From CBEULR01 sp965544035 (GTDB taxonomy: Bacteria > Bacillota > Desulfotomaculia > Desulfotomaculales > Desulforudaceae): DNA of 64,000 bases. Shown piece after piece: positions 62,501-64,000 of this stretch. The stretch is from assembly GCA_965544035.1 (NCBI GenBank), contig CBEULR010000002.1, forward strand, positions 149,600 through 213,599, read 5' to 3'. The notes beneath the pieces were generated by a model. That model had not been told where the DNA came from, did no database searches, and saw only the letters and a list, made by a program, of their open reading frames with translations. Position numbers and translations under genes: made by a program. Within the stretch, counting starts at the first letter, position 1, and each line of letters opens with the position of its first letter.

Positions 62501-64000
62501 TCACGGTGCAGACCGGGCAAGGGCTTTTCAACTTTCAGTCCCCTATTCCAAGGGTCGGTCACTGCAACTTGTCCAGTTTGTGCGATAGCATGGAAAACAT
62601 CTTCTTTCAGTCCCCTATTCCAAGGGTCGGTCACTGCAACTCGGCCTGGTTGTGGTACTCAAAGATACTGTGGAAGGACTTTCAGTCCCCTATTCCAAGG
62701 GTCGGTCACTGCAACGGTATACGAAGAACTATGCGAAATGGTCCCTGAAGAGGCTTTCAGTCCCCTATTCCAAGGGTCGGTCACTGCAACGAGCGCAGCA
62801 AAGGCGAAAGCACTCCAGTACTTAGATCTTTCAGTCCCCTATTCCAAGGGTCGGTCACTGCAACGGTGAACTCCAGCAGGCTGAGGATAGATGCCACCGT
62901 ATTCTTTCAGTCCCCTATTCCAAGGGTCGGTCACTGCAACCTTGTCACATTGCAGGAATTCAACGAATCAATGTTCCCTTTCAGTCCCCTATTCCAAGGG
63001 TCGGTCACTGCAACTCCCCATCCCCCTCACGGAAAGCCCCGGCTATTTTGCCCTTTCAGTCCCCTATTCCAAGGGTCGGTCACTGCAACATATATACTTT
63101 TGCACAATACGCAATCCGAACTCACGACCCTTTCAGTCCCCTATTCCAAGGGTCGGTCACTGCAACTTCCGAAACTATGTAACCATACCGGAACGGTGCT
63201 TTCCACCTTTCAGTCCCCTATTCCAAGGGTCGGTCACTGCAACGATCTAAGTGGTTCACCCGGCCCCAACAAGTTAATCGCCTTTCAGTCCCCTATTCCA
63301 AGGGTCGGTCACTGCAACGAGAAAATGGGGATTGAAAAATTGCTACAAGATTATCTTTCAGTCCCCTATTCCAAGGGTCGGTCACTGCAACCAATCTTGT
63401 CCGGTTCAAATTCGTCTAGTTTTCCAAATCTTTCAGTCCCCTATTCCAAGGGTCGGTCACTGCAACTGAATATGACATGGATGAAACGGCAACATTCACT
63501 TTCCTTTCAGTCCCCTATTCCAAGGGTCGGTCACTGCAACGGGACATACCACGCAAGAGAGCGACTGAAGGAAAAACTTTCAGTCCCCTATTCCAAGGGT
63601 CGGTCACTGCAACTTCGCCAACTTCTAAAGACACATCATGCGGCTTCCACTTTCAGTCCCCTATTCCAAGGGTCGGTCACTGCAACACCTGTCTATGAAA
63701 GTCACCGCCCCCATCGTAGCAGCAGCTTTCAGTCCCCTATTCCAAGGGTCGGTCACTGCAACGAAGTATGGGCGCGCAAAAACCTTGAAGTTATGGCCTT
63801 TCAGTCCCCTATTCCAAGGGTCGGTCACTGCAACTAAGGCTGGAACCCTAGAGCTTAAAACTGATAGTTACTTTCAGTCCCCTATTCCAAGGGTCGGTCA
63901 CTGCAACTGGGGAAAGCGGTTTGTGATAAGTGCAAAGCTAAGGCCCTTTCAGTCCCCTATTCCAAGGGTCGGTCACTGCAACGAGATGATTGAGGAGAGG
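56550..64000 (-). CRISPR. CRISPR array 2: at least 101 repeats, continues past the window
   Basis: 37-nt repeats start CTTTCAGTCC and end ACTGCAAC. The core varies: variant B has TTCCAAGGG with GGTCAC; variant C has TTCTCAGGG with GGTTAC. Order from the left: repeat 1 (56550) decayed and shortened; 2 is C; 3 is B; 4 (56768) is a hybrid with C core and B end; 5-22 B; 23-66 C (58168-61383); 67 (61422) hybrid again; 68-101 B except repeat 75 (62015), which is C. Repeat 12 (57358) and repeat 28 (58541) have single changes. The last repeat in view is 63946-63982, with a partial spacer to 64000. Orientation is as for array 1; the leader should lie beyond the right edge. Confidence 0.98.

Noticed and set aside
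61193..62869. 558-codon frame and many others with repeated SPLFSGSVTAT or SVPYSKGRSLQ peptides
   Set aside because: These are translations of CRISPR repeats and spacers; the repeating peptide is the 37-nt repeat.

Overview
The window looks like chromosome from a GC-rich, spore-forming, Gram-positive member of the Clostridia, of the Desulfotomaculum/Pelotomaculum/Moorella type (Peptococcaceae or relatives). The evidence is the yqfC-yqfD-phoH-pgpH-ybeY-cdd-era cluster, a SigI/RsgI pair, SpoIV-type YqfD, frequent TTG/GTG starts behind strong AGGAGG ribosome binding sites, and a cytochrome bd operon. The species cannot be fixed from sequence alone.

Region 1 (1-10.1 kb) is nitrogen and sensing. 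Two paralogous P-II genes, the second followed by an ammonium transporter, each sit behind an almost identical control region: a 17-nt upstream element, a sigma-A promoter and a terminator-type leader. A glutamine-dependent asparagine synthetase, a chemoreceptor with an extracytoplasmic CZB zinc domain, a twin-P-loop ATPase and a NitT/TauT-type ABC importer follow. Region 2 (10-20.3 kb) is signalling and housekeeping: a GAF-PAS-GGDEF-HD-GYP c-di-GMP enzyme, a GAF-PAS-PAS-XRE regulator, MnmA, a PcsB/EnvC-like coiled-coil secreted protein, FdhD, a copper-amine-oxidase-N-domain surface protein, and RsgI/SigI. Region 3 (20.4-30.1 kb) holds rarA, a U32-like protein, and the era-to-yqfC cluster on the minus strand. 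Region 4 (30-36.7 kb) is cydABDC (bd oxidase plus its ABC exporter), divergent from an Rrf2 iron-sulfur-type regulator whose likely operator lies just downstream of a near-consensus cyd promoter. Region 5 (36.7-40.6 kb) has a YbaK-type deacylase, purC and a polar amino-acid ABC importer.

Region 6 (40.6-64 kb) is a large type III-D-like CRISPR locus. Array 1 has 60 repeats (40627-45035). Next come a minus-strand CARF-HEPN-CARF effector and a divergent plus-strand operon: DUF1887 CARF-nuclease (Can2/Card1-like), an HD-less Cas10 with an intact GGDD motif, a Cas7, Csx10 with a long C-terminal extension, a Cas7-Cas7 fusion, Csx19-like, a TIGR03986-type RAMP and a small OB/S1-like frame, ended by a terminator. 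Array 2 has at least 101 repeats (56550 to beyond the window end). No cas1, cas2 or cas6 is present in the window. Both arrays have their decayed repeat at the left and, read on the minus strand, repeats ending ACTGAAAG, the usual type III crRNA 5' handle; the leaders should therefore be on the right, and crRNAs come from the minus strand. Several spacers read as sense protein code in the displayed strand, so their crRNAs would be antisense to target mRNA, as RNA-targeting type III needs.

The likely logic of the CRISPR locus (inference) is: crRNA-guided Cas7/Csx10 complex binds phage mRNA, Cas10 palm makes cyclic oligoadenylate, and two CARF effectors respond, one of which carries a second, different CARF domain that may tune or end the signal. 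Array 2 is a mosaic of blocks of two repeat variants with hybrid repeats at block edges, suggesting recombination between ancestral arrays.
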